Part shown: piece after piece, positions 34,669 to 45,662 of the stretch
Layout of the letters: each line of letters begins with the position of its first letter
Numbering within the stretch: the stretch's first letter is position 1
Assembly: GCA_002077065.1 (NCBI GenBank)
Contig: NAJO01000031.1
Location: forward strand, 62,001 to 126,000
DNA length: 64,000 nt
From: Cryoendolithus antarcticus
Lineage: Eukaryota; Ascomycota; Dothideomycetes; Cladosporiales; Cladosporiaceae
Direction of reading: 5' to 3'
Translations under genes and position numbers: made by a program
Notes under the pieces: model-generated
Database searches by the model: none
What the model saw: only the letters and a program-made list of their open reading frames with translations
Told to the model about the DNA's origin: nothing

Positions 34669-35605
34669 ATGATGTCAACCGGCGGCGAGCGGAAGCGGCG
34701 GCGAGACGCCACCGATGATGATGTTCTCGACGCCCATCCCTTCGGGAAGGTAGGTTTGGACTACAGTTTGGGCAGAGGCACTTGGCTGACCATCGGCACA
34801 GAAAGCAAAGCCGACCATTGACGAGGACTTTGCCCTTTGGCAACCTCAAGATGTTCACAGCAGTCCATCGCGATCCTACCACTCTCAGCAACACGCATAC
34901 GACAGCGATGGCCAGTCTTCCATGGTCTCAGAACCTGGGAGTCCGCAATCTCTGGACATAGACGAGGATGCCGACACACGTATGGCGGATTCCGAGCTCG
35001 ATCCTCCTGATCTTGCCCATTTCTCACAGCCTGCTGAGAGTAGTCCTCCGTTCCCAATCTCGCCATTGCGTTTCTCTTCCAGATCACGAGCCCGGCTGGA
35101 CTTTCAGGGCCTGTCGCCTAGGCCGAATACGTTGCCACTGCAGACCCACATTAGACAACGCCATCCGCAAGCTTATCTCAGCTCTGATCGTTTAGAAGTG
35201 CCGTCGCCCGTTGATGAAGATGAAGTACCCACGCCACCATCGGCAGCAGATGCAGCAGGCTCGCAGCTCGAGCTCCTCACCGTTAGTGACGTTGAGATGC
35301 AAGGAGCGAATACCCTGCCGCGGATCTCTGTCCAGCCAGATCGGAGGAGCATGCAGGACGAGCGTTCCGCCGCGGCCGCTCCGGACTACGAAGCCATGGA
35401 CAGTGACATGGCTGAACCATTCGTCATCAGGAAGCAGAGGGGCCGCAGTGGCGCACTGAGCGAAGGCAACCAGTCACCCATGCGACGGTCTCTGTTCGCT
35501 GACGCGAATGCAATGGCAAAAACGAGAGGCATTAGTATGGGCTACCGGCCGGACTGCGAGAAGTGTCGCACGCGAGTGCCTGGGCACATGAATCACTTCT
35601 TCTGA
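34669..35605 (+). CDS. Uncharacterised fungal protein with a Cys-containing C-terminal tail motif
   Basis: Exons 34669-34749 and 34802-35605 give 294 residues. The N-terminus is MMSTGGERKRRRDATDDDVL, and exon 2 starts KAKPTIDEDFALWQPQ. The middle is disordered, with Ser, Pro, Asp and Glu and several SP sites (for example PRPNTLPLQ, VPSPVDEDE, QSPMRRSLF), so phosphorylation is plausible. The last 15 residues, CEKCRTRVPGHMNHF and its neighbours, hold a CxxC and look like a motif I associate with fungal proteins of unknown function. The basic KRKRR-type start could be a nuclear signal. The gene is divergent from DAHP synthase, with 406 bp between the starts. I do not know the function. Confidence 0.75.
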
Positions 35606-36392
35606 CCCATCAATATGCTACACTAGGGGAGTATTGGCAGGCAGTATCCTGCACGTTACGATTTGCTTGGCTTATGGAGCGTTTCAGCGGGTCATTCGGC
35701 GCTGTTCGACTGTTAGAGGCGCAACGGGGGGCATCACAAGGTCGCAGCACACGAAAGCGAGAGTTATGCATTGCTTTGGGTAGGGTATGTAAGAGCAAAC
35801 TATACTCGTCTCTTCGATTTGCATGCTGCTCTGTCCGTGATAGGCTTCTTGTCAGCGTTATTTGACGTGCTCCGCATGCCTCGCCGGCCACACTGCATCT
35901 CGTCTAAACGCGCGTCTATCACGGGGAACTCAGCCAATGTGGGTCAGCACGCTTTCTCAGGGATGTGAGGTTCGCAGTAAGGACTCAAGTAATACTCTCG
36001 GCCGATGCTATAGCAAGTATCGCAGATCATTGCGATATGCTAGTCGTGCTCCTTGAAAGCAGAGCACGAGAGGCTTCTACTCACGCAGGTGAATGGAAGG
36101 CACCTCAGGCGAAGTAATACTATCTTCGAGACGTTCTGCTCTACATGCGCAAGCGGTTTTGACCTCTCGAGGGCGAAATGCTCGGCGATATGGCTCACAC
36201 AGTGCTCATGATAGATGCACAAGAGGCTCTCACAAACGGGTGAGAACACGCTCTCTCGAAGGCAATGCACTCAGGCTTTCACTGATGCAGTGTACGGCAT
36301 AGTACACAAGCGACCTAATCATGTCATTGAGAGAGAGCATCGCTCCGCTCCAGAACTCCACGCTACCCAGCTACAGACACCCCCGAAATCTC
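35606..36392. other. Intergenic region upstream of the phosphofructokinase stop
   Basis: These 787 bp lie between two gene ends. I see no coding signal and no clear repeat, only loosely similar stretches such as GAGGCTTCTACTCACGCAGG and GAGGCTCTCACAAACGGGTG, about 160 bp apart. Confidence 0.35.
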
Positions 36393-38798
36393 TCAAAGTC
36401 CGTTCACCACCTCGTTTCCCTTGATAGGCAAAATTGCCGGAGACCTCCCCATGGGGGTATATCGATGCAGAGCCGACTGTGGTCTTCCTGAGAGAGTGTT
36501 CACAACTTCGGTAAGTTGCATCCAAAACTCGTCTTTGGGTCGTCGTTGCTTCCAGTCCGTTTCCGTTTCTTCGATCACCTTCATGGGGCTAAACTTGACC
36601 TTTGCGCCCCTAATACCGATGATGGACGTTGAAGCAGGGTCTTCGGCAATTTGCTGCTTTGTCTTTCCAGTAAAGGACTCCAGGAATTGTAGCGATTTGA
36701 CTCCAAATCGTACAGCTCTCACGCGATCCATTGGTGAAGGCGTTCCACCTTGTTGTACGTGCCCGGGTACCGCGAATCGTGAATCAAATCGACCTTCCGC
36801 CTCATCTTTGATGATGTTAGCAATGATCTCGGTCGTATACACCTTGCTGGCCTTCTCGTTGCGTAAGATGATCTTCCCCGTTCGACTGCTTCCTTTGTCT
36901 TTGGCAAACTGGTCTTTCAAGAACTTGATGTCCTCGACAAGCATCTTCAAATGGATGCCTTCTTCAGGCGTGTAGACGGCTAATGCACCAATCGACAAAC
37001 CCGCGATTGTAGCTATGTACCCTGAAGCACCCCCTTGTGTCTCAACAACAAAGACACGACGACGAGACGCGCTTGCTGATTGCTTGATCGCGTCGCAGTA
37101 GTCGATCAGAGCGTTGAGACACGTGTCGGAACCGATGGAGTATTCGGTACCCGGGACGTTGTTCGAGACAGTTGCAGGCAAGATCACCATGGGAATTTTG
37201 AACGCATCGTACTTTGTTCGAGCCTGGCGAAGCTCCGACAAAGCCGTGAAGCCCTCGAACCCACCGATGATCAGAAGAGCGCCGATGCGATACTTCTCGA
37301 AGCAGAATGCTGTCTTCTCCATATCCGCCGATGGCAAATCACGGTTGGTTCCGATTTCAGAACCACCCTTGGACGCCCAGCTCTCGGCGTCTAGCCACTC
37401 AACCTCACGCACCGATCCTTCTGGCTTATCGTCATGATGCCTACACAAGCCGGGAAAGCCATTATGGAGGGCGACGGGGGTATGACCACGCGCAAGACAA
37501 TAAGCGACTGCAGCCCTCGTCGCTGCATTCATTCCTCCAGCGGGTGCACCAACGTGAATAATACCCACACGGAGACGCTGCTCGGTCGGCAACTTAAGGT
37601 GCTCCGTGTCAGTGGAAGTCGTGATGTGGAACGCCTGCCAGTATTCCGCAAACTCGGCATCGCGCCCAGCCATTGCAGCTCCAAAGTCTTTCGCAGCTAT
37701 CTGGGCAGCGACATCCTTCGTCATTTTGACAGCTTCCATGAGGTTCTTGCGCACGATCTTGTTCTCCACAATGCAGATGACTGGGCTTGTGGTCTCAGGT
37801 GTAGCTTCCAGCACGGCTTTGACAGCCTCGACACCCTGGAGAGTGGCCAACATCCGGTCATAAGCACACGCCGTACCACCCCGCTGCACATGGCCGAGTG
37901 TTGTAACACGAGTATCAAGGTGCAGACGATTAGAAAGCAAGTCTTTGACCACATCAGGAGAGATGTGCGTCAATTGGCGATCGTGAGCACCCTCTGCTAC
38001 GATAACGATCGTCTTGCGCTTCCCCAGCTTCCTGTGCTTGCTGATAACCGAGCACATCTCCTCTTCCCAGTTCTCGGAGGGCGGGTTCTCGGGCAAGAAT
38101 ACGAAATCAGCACCGCAGCTCACGCCTGCCATGAGAGCGAGCCATCCGCAGTGACGTCCCATGACCTCGATCACGAACGCACGCTGGTGAGAGAGGGCAG
38201 TCGCATCGATGTAGTCAATCGCCTGGCAAATGCGTCCAAGCGAGCTATAGCACCCTATCGTCGCATCGGTGCCACTGAGATCGTTGTCGATGCTTCCGAC
38301 GAGGCCGACGATATTGAGGTGCTTGAATTGCTTGACTTCCTCCGCGGTGCGCTTTCCGGTAGTGACCAGTTCGTCGATCAGGCTCGGCCATTCGCTCCGA
38401 AACTTATCTGCGCCAGTGAGGGACCCGTCACCACCACAGATGATCAGTGCGTCAATTCCTTTCTCCACCATGTTGTTGGCTGCAGTCAATCTCCCTGCTC
38501 TCTCCATGAAAGCCATACATCTGGCTGTGCCTATGAGGGTACCACCCTCAGAGAGCCAGCCACGAACGTCCTCCCATTGCATTCGCTTAATTAGATCTCC
38601 ACCTTGAACGAGCCCCTCGTAGCCCTCGTAGACAGCGTACGCAATGCAGCCTGATGCAATGGTTTGACGTACAACAGCACGAACAGCACCGCTCATCCCT
38701 TGAGAATCACCCCCGGAAGTCATCACTGCGATTTTTTTCATGCTCATGGCAGGAGGTGGCTGTGCCATCGCAGGCGGAGTCAATTCTATCTGCGCCAT
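36393..38798 (-). CDS. ATP-dependent 6-phosphofructokinase
   Basis: A single coding exon of 801 residues, the usual size for a eukaryotic tandem-domain PFK. The N-terminal catalytic half has [55 protein letters not shown] (with the catalytic Asp of the IDND motif) and [17 protein letters not shown], then [11 protein letters not shown]. The C-terminal half is the diverged regulatory copy: [31 protein letters not shown], and [19 protein letters not shown]. It phosphorylates fructose-6-phosphate in glycolysis in the cytosol and is allosterically controlled. The 386-codon open frame on the other strand (37434-38594) is an antisense shadow. A probable 5'-leader intron ends 2 bp before the ATG. Confidence 0.95.
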   Translation of the reverse strand: MAQIELTPPAMAQPPPAMSMKKIAVMTSGGDSQGMSGAVRAVVRQTIASGCIAYAVYEGYEGLVQGGDLIKRMQWEDVRGWLSEGGTLIGTARCMAFMERAGRLTAANNMVEKGIDALIICGGDGSLTGADKFRSEWPSLIDELVTTGKRTAEEVKQFKHLNIVGLVGSIDNDLSGTDATIGCYSSLGRICQAIDYIDATALSHQRAFVIEVMGRHCGWLALMAGVSCGADFVFLPENPPSENWEEEMCSVISKHRKLGKRKTIVIVAEGAHDRQLTHISPDVVKDLLSNRLHLDTRVTTLGHVQRGGTACAYDRMLATLQGVEAVKAVLEATPETTSPVICIVENKIVRKNLMEAVKMTKDVAAQIAAKDFGAAMAGRDAEFAEYWQAFHITTSTDTEHLKLPTEQRLRVGIIHVGAPAGGMNAATRAAVAYCLARGHTPVALHNGFPGLCRHHDDKPEGSVREVEWLDAESWASKGGSEIGTNRDLPSADMEKTAFCFEKYRIGALLIIGGFEGFTALSELRQARTKYDAFKIPMVILPATVSNNVPGTEYSIGSDTCLNALIDYCDAIKQSASASRRRVFVVETQGGASGYIATIAGLSIGALAVYTPEEGIHLKMLVEDIKFLKDQFAKDKGSSRTGKIILRNEKASKVYTTEIIANIIKDEAEGRFDSRFAVPGHVQQGGTPSPMDRVRAVRFGVKSLQFLESFTGKTKQQIAEDPASTSIIGIRGAKVKFSPMKVIEETETDWKQRRPKDEFWMQLTEVVNTLSGRPQSALHRYTPMGRSPAILPIKGNEVVNGL

Positions 38799-38800
38799 GG

Positions 38801-38865
38801 CTGTGGTGTCGCGGAGATGTCAGTCAACCATGACTTTGTTGAGTTATCGCGAGGAAAGGACTCAC
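38801..38865 (-). other. Probable intron in the 5' leader of phosphofructokinase
   Basis: On the minus strand a donor GTGAGTCC starts at 38865 and an acceptor CCACAG ends at 38801, leaving CC before the ATG at 38798. A CTGAC branch sequence (within TTGACTGACA) lies about 23 nt before the acceptor. The 65-nt length is normal here. Leader introns occur in highly expressed fungal genes. Confidence 0.55.
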
Positions 38866-39546
38866 AAAAGCACCGTGCCCCCACGTGGAAGCTACGTGCA
38901 GCAGTAGCGCCCCCCGTTAGGCCCGATAAGGTGAACAAGGTCACAGCAACTCAGTATAGACGACTCTCGATGGTAGATGATAGTAGCTTAGGGATGTATA
39001 ATGTGCACTACAACGGTGCTTCAAAGTCTCGTATATAAGGTATCCTGAGATACCATGCTGCAGAGTACTTGGTACACTTGGTAATGAACGAAATTTCCTG
39101 TTCTCCTCAAGACACCGCTCGACTCATCGGTGCTGACCTATCTGATTCTGCACATTGCCTCGTGAATTTAAATACTGCTCTGACAGGCTACCGAGAAGTC
39201 CAGTCACGATACACTTCACCGAGATTGTGAGCGCAGCGTGGCGCAGACAGTAGAATGGAGATTAAAGTCTACGGAACTGGCTAAGAAGGTGTGACTAGCT
39301 GTCATGCTCAGGCTTCTGACAATGGACTGCAGCATGATCGACGCATCTTCCTACATGTTGGGGAAGTTTGATTCAGTCAACCAAGGCGGAGGCGTCATGA
39401 TGCCTCCTTCATTACACGCAAGCTCAAGCGCCTAGGCGCGAGCATGTCCAACACATAGAAAGCGACAGTAATCAATCCCAATCTCTTTGCCTGCAAGTAT
39501 CACTCATCACCCGATTCCGCACGATCTCACCCACAATTCCGTACAA
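38866..39546. other. Intergenic region, phosphofructokinase promoter side
   Basis: These 681 bp hold the promoter of phosphofructokinase and the 3' end of the exchanger gene. The part near 39000-39050 is AT-rich (for example TCTCGTATATAAGG at about 39028). I see no gene. Confidence 0.4.
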
Positions 39547-42100
39547 CTAGAAGCGCGATGCGCCTCCAGCCGCGCTCTGCGAGTCCCCAGATGGATAGTA
39601 GAAAGCAGCTAGTGCGATGATAACATATGCGGCAATCAAAAGACTGCCCTCCAAGTAGTTGCTCCGGCCGTCCAGTACAAGGAAGTTGACCACGAAGACT
39701 GTGACAAACAGACTGATGGTCTCGAAGATGTTGAAGTAGAGACTCATCTCTGTTTTGAGGATCCAGCCCAGGAGCACTACGACTGGTGTGACGAAGAGCG
39801 CGATCTGGATACTTGAGCCGACCGCAACACCAATAGCAAGATCCATCTTGTTCTTCGTAGCGACAGTGACAGCCGTAACGTGCTCAGCAGCGTTGCCGAC
39901 AATCGGGAGGATAATCAACCCAATGAAGGCTTCACTGACAGCTGGGCTGTTGGCGATCATGCCGGGGATGGCATCAACCATGAACTCGGCGCAGATGGCT
40001 ACCAACACAGTAGACAGTAGGAGCATGACGATAGCGGCGGTCCGGGACATCATGGGCTTCTCGTCTTCGCCGAGCACAACCTCTTCATTCTCAGAGCGGA
40101 CTCGGGCAGCCTGATGAGTGTATGGAGGCAGCGGGCCGTGACGCGAGGCCGCCGTGGACTGTGCGGTCGAGTTCGGCGTGTTCGAGCGGTTCAGGCGGTC
40201 TGGCAGGGAGCTTGTGCGACGGAGACCGGATGAGCGCTTGCGTACCACCGGGTTCGCGTTCGGAGCAGGCAGAGCGGGAGGTGGCGTGGTGAACACGGTG
40301 TTGGAGAGCATCTGGCTAAGTCCTGGGCGGAGTGCTGGTGCGCGAGTGGATAGGCCACGCATATTAAACGGGCGTTTGACTGGCGCCTGATCAGCAGTCG
40401 CTGGGCTCGGCATGAATTGGACATCGGCGGAGAAGCCGACACGGGCGCGCTCGTTCTTCTCTGACTGTTCCATAGCGGCGTTAGGATTTGCTGTTGCTTC
40501 GAGCTCGATAGCGTTCTCGTCTTCCTGCACGTGATGACGGCGATGATGCTTGCGCTGCTTCTTTGCCCTTTTCTTAGACTTGCGCACTTTTGGTGGTACG
40601 CTGGCATCCACACTGCCATCATCGCCACCGAAATCGCGAACTCGTGGAGCACCATCATGGCCACCTGTGGCCTCTCCATCGGCGTCATTAGCGTCGTCAC
40701 CTTGGGCAGATCGTCCAATGGTCGCCAGACGAGACACTCCTGGAGTGCCATTATGGCTTTCCCAGTAGCCACCCTGTTTCTCAAGCGTAGAAGGCGAGCT
40801 GACAACAGAAGGCACCGATGGCGTACTTGTGGCGGTGCTAGCGCTTGACTTTCGACGACGACGCTTAATCATGCGCTTGATACGGCCGCCAGCTGTCTTG
40901 TGCGAGCCTGAAGAGTTGGAATCGGAGTCGGAGCTGCTGCTTGATGTATCGGAAGAGGAGGAGGAGTTGAGCATGTCGGCAAGAACACCCGGATGCGATT
41001 CCTCATCGATGATCTCCTGAGGCGTGCTCTCGTACATATATGCATGGGACTTCAGCTGGAACAGGAGGTACAGAACGTACACCAGTAGCAGCACGACGCT
41101 GGTACCGCGGCTTACGGCCAGGGTTTTCGTGTTGGCCTCATCAGTGCTATTGTCGTTGAAGGAAAAATGGAAAGCAGTCTGTACATCATTAGCAACAGCG
41201 AAGAAACAGCCAACGATAGCACACGCTTACCGGAAGAAGCAGACTCATGACACTTAAGCTCAACAAACAAGCGCTCATTTGAGTGACCGTGCTGTTGTAG
41301 ATCTGCTCGCGATAGCGAAGACCGCCAAAGAGAAACGCCATACCCAGGATGAGAAGCAAGTTGGCCAAGATGGAGCCAAGCAGCGATGCTTGTACAATGC
41401 GAATCTCGTTCTTAACCAGTGCTATGATGAAGATGATCAACTCTACAGCATTGCCGAAGGTCACGTTGAGCAAAGCGCCAATCGTGTCACCAAGACGGCT
41501 AGCGACGCTCTCGGTTGCATGACTAAGCAAGCCAGCGAGAGGTATAATCGCCACAGCATTCATAGAGAAGATGATGGAGTCGTTGAGACCCACTCCTTTC
41601 GCGATGATACCGATGGGCACGAAGATCAGGAGCAGGTTGACCCAGCTGTGGAGAAGGGCATCTTTGGTGTGCATGCCAAAACGCTTGCTGCCGGCGATCA
41701 TGCGTTTGGTCATCGGTGGTTTGAAGGTAGTTGTTTGATCGTTGCTCTCAGTACCATTTAGGGCGGAAATTCCAGAGCCCGCAGCTTCGGACTTGACCGG
41801 AGGTGCAGCTGCAGAGGACTCTGTATTGCTCGCATGCTGGGAAGTGTTGATGCTGTGAGTTGTTGCAACGCCGCCCTCCGCGCCGGCATCTGCAGCGCCG
41901 CGACTATTTGCGCGGTCATATGGTCCGAAGGGAGACCCGCGCCCATCTTGCTTATCTAGCCTACCAGTGTTGCTAGTTGAAGAAGCCCCTGGGCTGCTGT
42001 GGTGAAAGCTCGGCAGCTTCGATGGCTCGGCCCCTTTGTCGTAGCGGTGATGTCGAGCGATTTGCTTGACCTTATCTGATGAGGAATCAGTTTTTCCCAT
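39547..42100 (-). CDS. CAX-family vacuolar Ca2+/H+ exchanger (VCX1-like) with a long central loop
   Basis: Exons 42100-41231 and 41178-39547 give 833 residues. The hydrophilic N-terminus (about 160 residues, Ser/Gly-rich) is followed by the first half of the exchanger. The conserved c-1 repeat is NVTFGNAVELIIFIIALVKN near residue 222. The second half starts near residue 650 and has the c-2 repeat IVGNAAEHVTAVTVATKNKM; the acidic residue in each repeat (GNA-E) is the cation site. Between the halves lies a disordered loop of about 280 residues with poly-Ser, a Lys/Arg-rich stretch (KRMIKRRRRKSS) and Pro-rich parts. CAX proteins move Ca2+ into the vacuole against H+. An in-frame ATG at 42187 would add 29 residues (MHCLHHSHARTI). 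Confidence 0.9.
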
Positions 42101-42859
42101 CGGCGTGAATGCGTGTAGACGCGTGGTTTTTTTGGTGTGGAATGGGAAGAAAATGGTGCGAGCGTGGGAATGGTGTAAGCAATGCAAGGCGAAGCCTTAT
42201 CAAGTTATCGTTCGTGGCGTCAGACGCTAGCAATCGTGATCACCAAGGTTTAGTGCCGTCTTGGCGCGTCTGTGGCGGTGCATGTGAAGGTACCGTAGAT
42301 TTAGGTTCACGTACGCATTTGATCTTTGTCTGGAATGTTCGCGAGGTGATGTCAAGATAAATCGAATGGTTTGAATGGAAGACAAAGTTGTGATCAGCAT
42401 CCAGCATACTCTGTGAGAGCGCATCGCTTTTGCCATGAACGTCGCCAAGTCGCGCAAGCCGTCTCAAACCAGGCACACGCGATATTTCGGATAACGGCTA
42501 ACCATGGTCAAGTCAGCTTGGCGCGTGCGTCAGCTCAAGGTGCTAGTCAGCATGACGATGATTGTTGGGGCGCATCGCATGTCTGAGAGACATACATGGT
42601 CACATCGAACACCATGTACACCTCACACAAGCAAGGGTGACAGACGGAAGACCTTTGGCTCGATGCAGTACCCGTAGAGACAGTATATCAAATTTAAATC
42701 TTTACCGCTGTCACGCGCCTGTGAAGGACTACCTGTAGCAGATCAGATCGTGCAATCCAAAGTAAAGAGGCGAAGAGATTGAGTATCCACTGGAGGTATA
42801 TTCGACAATTCTCGATCCCTGCTTCAAACGCCGTGCCGCCTTCAATCATAGGCAACTTA
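42101..42859. other. Intergenic region between the CAX and DID2 genes
   Basis: These 759 bp contain the CAX promoter and the 3' end of DID2. Frames up to 84 codons show no family pattern. An AT-rich patch (ATATCAAATTTAAATC, about 42686-42701) probably belongs to the DID2 3' region. Confidence 0.4.
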
Positions 42860-43630
42860 TCATCCTGCACGCAATGCACGTAGTCTCTCCCCCAGCTTGT
42901 CCGCCCGCTCTTCCTCCGGCGCAGCTTTCAGCTCGTTTGCAGGCGCTGCACTGTTCATCTCCTGTGATAGCTCCACGCCTGCCTCGTCGGCCACTTGGCT
43001 CATCAGCTTGTCCACGTCGTCCTGAGGTGTCGCGACTGCTGTAGCGGAAGATGTAGCGTTCTCGTAGTAGCCTGTCGCGACGTCCAGATCCTCAAATTGC
43101 GTCTCGAAGCGGTCCATCACTGCGCTGATCTGTTGTTGCTGTTAGTGCAACCCCCATCGCGGTCAAAATTCCCCGAGATGCCAATGCCGTACCTTCTCTA
43201 GATCCATAGCCTTCATTGCACCATCCATACCCTTCACCACATTCGCCATACTGCCCGTCACCGATCGCATCGTGACCGCCGTCTGTACCCGCGAGCTCAC
43301 AGCATCTATTCGCGATCCTAGCCGTAGCAGGTTGACCTTCTCGTTCTGTTTCCGGATCGCATTCTGGGCGTAGATCTTCGCGATGTCGGCGTGGCCTTGT
43401 TGTATTGCCTGTGGAAGGTTTTTAGCAATCAAGTTTTATCGTATTGCTAGGCCCACTGTCTTACTTTCTTCAGCTTCGCCTTCTCGGCTTGCTCATCTTT
43501 ACCCGCCTTCGCTGCCTGCCGGTTCAGTTGCTTCGCTGTGAACTGCACAAACTGTCAGACGGATGATCGTGGGCTGTCGAGACGGAGCGCCTACCTTGAG
43601 GTTGAAGAGTGCTTTCTCGAGGCCGGACAT
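42860..43630 (-). CDS. DID2: ESCRT-III associated protein Did2/CHMP1 (Vps46)
   Basis: Four exons, 43630-43595, 43551-43465, 43408-43193 and 43129-42860, give 202 residues. The order reads [32 protein letters not shown], then [20 protein letters not shown] with the ESCRT-III helical core, and finally [20 protein letters not shown]. The C-terminal helix [13 protein letters not shown] is a MIM1 motif that binds the MIT domain of Vps4. The N-terminal half is basic and the C-terminal half acidic, as in all CHMPs. Did2 recruits Vps4 to endosomal ESCRT-III for disassembly during multivesicular-body sorting. The length is normal (about 200). The gene starts 393 bp from the stop of ISN1. Confidence 0.94.
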
Positions 43631-44023
43631 GGTTGTAAGAGTAGGTGACTGGCTTGGTGGTATGGATCGCGGTTCTCGACGCTGCAATCTCCGAGGCGCA
43701 TTCACCAGCAACAGAACCCCACGTCATGAGCCACGCGGGTGTGGGGCTGGGCTGTGTCCCGCTGCGGCCTCTACGTAGGGCTGAGAGGAGGTTCACAAAT
43801 CTAGAAGCCTCATCTTCGGCTTCTTCTTTGGAAACATTTACTGTATGCTACTAGCCTCAAAGGATAATCCAACAACGTGCACAGACTGTGGAGAATTATC
43901 CTGGCGATGATTTCATGTTCCGCGACACACTTACGAGAACGCGCCTAACACATCAGGTCTTGACTTGCTCATATGGTCATACCTCCATTCATTCTCGTTA
44001 TTTCGGGCACGATGAATATCGAG
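43631..44023. other. Intergenic region between DID2 and ISN1
   Basis: These 393 bp carry the DID2 promoter and the 3' end of ISN1, both on the minus strand. No other feature is seen. Confidence 0.4.
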
Positions 44024-45397
44024 TTATGGCTTAGCAAGACTCAGCTGTGCAATCTCATCCAGAAGCTGCACTGTCTCGGCCGGACTTGCTATCCATGCCG
44101 TAGTCGACGCCAATCTTGCCTTGAAGTCGTTCGCCCCAGCCGAGAGGAACTGGTCGCCTACGTGCAAGCTTCTACTACCTTCGATGCCTCCAAAGTATCT
44201 TTGACATGCCATCACACCCCACTTCTTATTGCCAATGTCGACAAAGACATCGTTGCCGCCATTGAAAGCGCACCAGGGGATCTTCTTGCCAGCTGGGTGC
44301 ATGTCCTAGACTGCGGTCAGCGCCATCCATGGAATCTGGCCAAGGAACACTTACCAGCGTTCGTTGCGTAACAAGCACGGTCTCCTCCAGCTGCTCTCGA
44401 GCCAGTCTTGTGCCTTTGCTTGGAAATATGCCCACAGCTCGCTCCTTACGCAGGACCGAGACTGGCATACGCAGTGTTGAGATGCAATCTTGCAGGGCGG
44501 CTTCGGCAGCGTCAAGCAACTCGATGATGTTCGACTCGCTCCACGTGCTCATCTCTGGCAACTTCCAATCTGCTTCAGGTACAGCTACCAACTTCTGGGG
44601 AGCAGTGGGTGAGTACGCATACAGATAGCTCGACTCGCCACCCATCACCACCAGCTGAGCCGTATTGGCAATATCACTCGCAGCCACAGCGTCAAGAAGC
44701 CCATATAAGCGCTCGTAATACTTTTCAGCTTCGGTATAGCCTGCTGCAGTGACTATGCCGATGCGTGTACCCTTCCGTAGCAAGTCCATCAAGCGGACGA
44801 GAACAGGATTGTCGGGACTCAGCGAGTCACCATCTTCATACAGAGTCACGTCTCCGTCGAATGTGACCAATTCCAGCTTACTGCCCTGCACAAGTGACAT
44901 CACCTGCGCAGTGTTCAAGATGAGCCGAATGTCATTGAACGACGGTGCGACAAATCGCCGTGAGCTGATGCATCGGCGCTGATCTTGCCAGACGAATGCG
45001 TCTTGCAGTGGCAGTGGGGTGAAGAAAATGCCGACAGACGGCACTAACAGCTTGAGCTTCGAGCCATGAGGCGTACCGTCCTTTTGATGTGTTATGTGAT
45101 CTTGGATGAGCAGTTCGACATCTCGCATGATCTGAGCATAGCGCTCGTGGGCATTAGCCGCCATGGCGGGGACATCCGGGCGACTGGCATGATGGGAGAC
45201 AAGGACGAAGGGCACAGCGAGCAAACCCTTGATCCATTCGATGAGTTGATCTCTCCGGTGCGTTTTCTGTTACCCTGTCAATCATCGAGTGCGAAATCAA
45301 CGAAGGTCGGCTTACAAGGGCGTCTGTTGTCTTGTCAGTCATGGAAAGAGAAGTCAACCAAGGTCGCCTTACACTCAACGCGATACCTCGTGGTCAT
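44024..45397 (-). CDS. ISN1: IMP-specific 5'-nucleotidase Isn1
   Basis: Five segments are needed: 45397-45373, an 8-nt exon 45323-45316, 45266-44355 and 44305-44024, giving 408 residues in four exons. The small exon is required for frame: MTTRYRVE, then Tyr-Ala-Leu made across the junctions, then KTHRRDQLIEWIKGLLAVPF, which matches the Isn1 start RVEY-x-L-K-x-HR. The HAD-type nucleophile motif is LVTFDGDVTLYEDGDSL near residue 150 (DxDxT). Other motifs: SSRRFVAPSFNDIRLILNTA, IGIVTAAGYTEAEKYYERL, VVMGGESSYLY, CAFNGGNDVFVDIG and LHVGDQFLSAGANDFKARLA. Isn1 splits IMP to inosine and phosphate in purine salvage. The enzyme works in the cytosol. The promoter is shared with the divergent MED17 gene (265 bp). 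Confidence 0.92.
45267..45372 (-). repeat. Two tandemly related 49-nt introns around an 8-nt exon in ISN1
   Basis: Intron A is 45372-45324 and intron B is 45315-45267; both are exactly 49 nt. Aligned without gaps they agree at 38 of 49 positions. Shared parts include GTAAG, CGACCTT, GTTGA, ATGA-TGACA and AACAG at the acceptor. The 8-nt exon between them is ACGCCCTT (plus-strand AAGGGCGT, 45316-45323). The period, intron plus exon, is 57 bp. This looks like a duplication of one intron and its border. Confidence 0.75.
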
Positions 45398-45662
45398 TGT
45401 GACTGTGGCAAGGTCAAGAGTGCGAGCTGCATGAGCTCCAGCCACTCAGATACTACATTTTCGATTCATGCACCGTTCACTGACATGATGGTCGCTATGA
45501 GCGACAAGCTATCTGTAAGCGCGTTTACCGCTGCCGGAGTGCGGCCCGCCGCGACACGCCGAAGAAGTCACTAAGCGCGTTGTGCATCCACATTTGCACA
45601 TCTGCATCCAATGTCTTTGGTAGATAACCCCAACGGACTGAACGACGACCTGAGGCGGCAAC

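Noticed and set aside
37434..38594. 386-codon open frame on the plus strand across phosphofructokinase
   Set aside because: It is antisense to conserved PFK coding sequence; its translation has no domain pattern and arises from the codon bias of the real gene.
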